A DNA stretch of 64,000 bases, from positions 507,718-571,717 of the forward strand of contig CAVZXS010000025.1 in the NCBI GenBank assembly GCA_963779325.1. Reading direction: 5' to 3'. A model generated the notes under the pieces. It was not told where the DNA came from. It ran no database searches and saw only the letters and a list, made by a program, of their open reading frames with translations. This document shows, one piece after another, positions 62,841-64,000 of the stretch; positions within the stretch are counted from its first letter, which is position 1, and each line of letters begins with the position of its first letter. Position numbers and translations under genes: made by a program. Origin of the DNA: CAVZXS01 sp963779325. Lineage in GTDB: Bacteria; Bacteroidota; Bacteroidia; Chitinophagales; Chitinophagaceae.

Positions 62841-63056
62841 ATGAGTATGATAAAAGATTTTATATTCTTTGCTATTTTTGGATTTTTAATCATTCAGAAC
62901 TTTCTAATAATTCTAAATATTTTATTTTCGCCAAAATGGATGGAAAAAATTGAATGGCTTACGTTTCCATCAGGACCAGCTAAAAAGTTAAAAAAAATAC
63001 TGTATTGCCTATTTGCAATCCTGCTGTTTACAATTATGTTTTATTTGAGACTCTAA
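62841..63056 (+). CDS. Small two-segment membrane protein downstream of the lipoprotein
   Basis: 71 residues, two transmembrane segments (FIFFAIFGFLIIQNFLIILNILF and ILYCLFAILLFTIMFYL) with a short basic loop. Start MSM, ATG at 62841. It lies 19 bases after the lipoprotein gene and before a terminator, so the pair is a likely operon. The size and topology fit an immunity or partner protein, which is inference only. Confidence 0.55.
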   Translation: MSMIKDFIFFAIFGFLIIQNFLIILNILFSPKWMEKIEWLTFPSGPAKKLKKILYCLFAILLFTIMFYLRL

Positions 63057-63513
63057 ATAATTCGTTTCAGGAAAATATTAACCATCTAAATGAAAGAACG
63101 AATGATAAGGACGGGTAAGCACTTTACTAACTCGTCCTTTATTTTCTAAACAATTTTTAAAAAACCGCCTACTTACATGATATGATAACTACTGCCAACA
63201 TGCAGTTGCAAGTTGGGCTTGACATTGTAACATCAGCTAATTGCTGTCTCGTCCTGATATAGGAATAGCATTTAATGTGTACAGGTTTGTAAAAAGAAAG
63301 TGGAGTAAAAAATAAATTGCTTAAAGCACAGTGTGCAAAAAATCGAGGGATAAATGAAACCGATCCCCGATTTTTCTCTGCTTATTGTTTCCGGGCTTAT
63401 TGCTCATGCAGCAGTAACGGTCTATTATGTTTCGGTAAGTGCAAATTGCAATCCGATTGCTAAATCTTGTGTGGACACGGCAAAGAGAATATTAACTAAT
63501 TTAACACGTATTT
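63057..63513. other. 457-bp region with two hairpins, no gene
   Basis: After the terminator at 63107 the sequence shows no credible gene. A hairpin at 63340-63373 (AATCG-GGGAT ... ATCCC-CGATT plus T run) could terminate an unseen transcript. A short frame at 63354-63596 begins in the loop of that hairpin and overlaps the next gene, so it is unlikely to be real. Confidence 0.45.
63107..63139 (+). terminator. Terminator of the lipoprotein/membrane-protein pair
   Basis: AAGGACG (63107-63113) pairs with CGTCCTT (63133-63139), then TATTTTC; 50 bases after the stop of the small membrane protein. Confidence 0.6.
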
Positions 63514-63774
63514 ATGAAAAATATCGATGTAAGAAAAGCAAGTGGATTGCTGACATTTGTTTTAATCGCTGCCTATACTTTACTAAAAAAAACTAATCCA
63601 GTAATTAATACTTTATTGGTTATCTTATTGGTTTTAATTGCAGTTGTGAACGTTGTTTTAATAGTCAAAAGTTTTAAAGAAAAAAATGACAGAGCTGTTG
63701 CTAATAAATCTTTATTCATATTTGGTATTATAGCGACTTTAGTAATATTCTTTCTTTTCTTTTACATCAAATGA
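63514..63774 (+). CDS. Small three-segment membrane protein, unknown
   Basis: 86 residues. Hydrophobic segments ASGLLTFVLIAAYTLL, INTLLVILLVLIAVVNVVLIV and SLFIFGIIATLVIFFLFFYI separated by short charged loops. No recognised family. It is AT-rich like the other genes of this end of the window. A terminator lies about 170 bases downstream. Confidence 0.5.
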   Translation: MKNIDVRKASGLLTFVLIAAYTLLKKTNPVINTLLVILLVLIAVVNVVLIVKSFKEKNDRAVANKSLFIFGIIATLVIFFLFFYIK

Positions 63775-63945
63775 AACACTGCCGATTGCAAACAAGTATG
63801 GCTGTATACTGAGGGCGGAAATATTGCTTTAGCCCCAGAGTGCAACTGTAGGCGCAATAGTGCAATGTGCAGAAGGTTATTGTAAGTAGTCTTTAAACTA
63901 AAATATTCTTCAGTAAAAAGTTACTCACTATAGTTTGTATTCTTA

Positions 63946-63984
63946 AAATGCCGACTGATTTTTCATCAGCCGGCATTTCTTTTT
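63946..63984 (+). terminator. Strong terminator near the right window edge
   Basis: AAATGCCG (63946-63953) and CGGCATTT (63971-63978) with inner CTGAT/ATCAG, then a T run. Confidence 0.75.
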
Positions 63985-64000
63985 GGTGTACTCGTCCATC

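Noticed and set aside
63354..63596. 80-residue frame MKPIPDFSLLIVSG...
   Set aside because: It starts in the loop of a terminator-like hairpin, overlaps the better gene at 63514 and has a Cys/Lys-rich nonsense-like end.
1..64000. tRNA or rRNA genes
   Set aside because: No cloverleaf with CCA-type acceptor or rRNA-like segment was seen when reading the gaps on both strands; a covariance-model scan would be decisive.

Overview
The window reads as one contig of a Bacteroidota chromosome, most likely a member of the Chitinophagaceae or a close relative. The signs are: genes of the type IX secretion/gliding system (ubiE followed by porT, T9SS-type C-terminal sorting domains on a metalloprotease and on an extracellular nuclease); promoters of the Bacteroidota form TTTG-N19-21-TAnnTTTG; families typical of the phylum (DUF4835, DUF4296, DUF5723, GxxExxY, the bamD-rpoZ-coaBC order); low-to-moderate GC; and few Shine-Dalgarno sites. 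No rRNA or tRNA gene and no CRISPR array was recognised.

Layout. 1-3.3 kb: the end of a polyketide-type gene set (methyltransferase, FAD oxidoreductase) plus a DUF5723 protein. 3.3-6.5 kb: a GbsR-type regulator with a membrane protein, a DCC thiol-oxidoreductase, a TIGR01777 epimerase and a CoA-binding protein. 6.7-9.5 kb: a secreted protein, a T9SS metalloprotease and YkuK. 9.5-17.1 kb: housekeeping (engB, ubiE, porT, a Wzi/RemB-like barrel, pyrC, a MutS-like ATPase). 17.3-23.4 kb: an M1 peptidase and a reductive pyrimidine catabolism set (amidohydrolase, preT, preA), interrupted by a GxxExxY gene in an inverted-repeat unit; preT and preA each carry a +1 frameshift. 23.5-31.0 kb: an accessory island with an IetAS-type AAA ATPase/subtilase pair, an orphan, an HNH endonuclease, a Tat-exported Gfo/Idh oxidoreductase and a DUF433/antitoxin/PIN group, with recurring hairpin modules between genes. 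31.2-38 kb: lipid kinase, a 36-residue membrane protein, rhomboid protease, amidohydrolase, aldo/keto reductase, an RRM protein and rpsF-rpsR-rplI. 38.4-50.6 kb: extracellular nuclease, recJ, prenyl synthase, OmpA protein, bamD, rpoZ, coaBC, DUF4835 and DUF4296. 50.9-53.7 kb: CoA transferase subunits, a REP-associated transposase and a four-helix-bundle gene. 53.7-61.7 kb: two parallel signalling loci, each with a membrane protein upstream of a LiaS/NarX-type histidine kinase and a NarL-type regulator; the membrane-protein gene is triplicated in tandem in the second locus and mostly decayed. 61.7-64 kb: AT-rich small secreted and membrane proteins of unknown role.

Two themes stand out. First, many short palindromic or inverted-repeat elements of several families lie between genes, and one sits inside the preT reading frame. 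Second, several genes that should be intact (preT, preA, a DUF4835 gene, a histidine kinase, a four-helix-bundle gene) are broken by a single base. That fits either residual sequence errors or decay, and it must be settled before any gene-loss claim is made. IetAS is an already described defence/stability system. The best candidates for something undescribed are the duplicated 7TM-kinase-regulator loci, the hairpin-spaced accessory genes at 27-30 kb and the lipoprotein plus 2TM pair at 62 kb.
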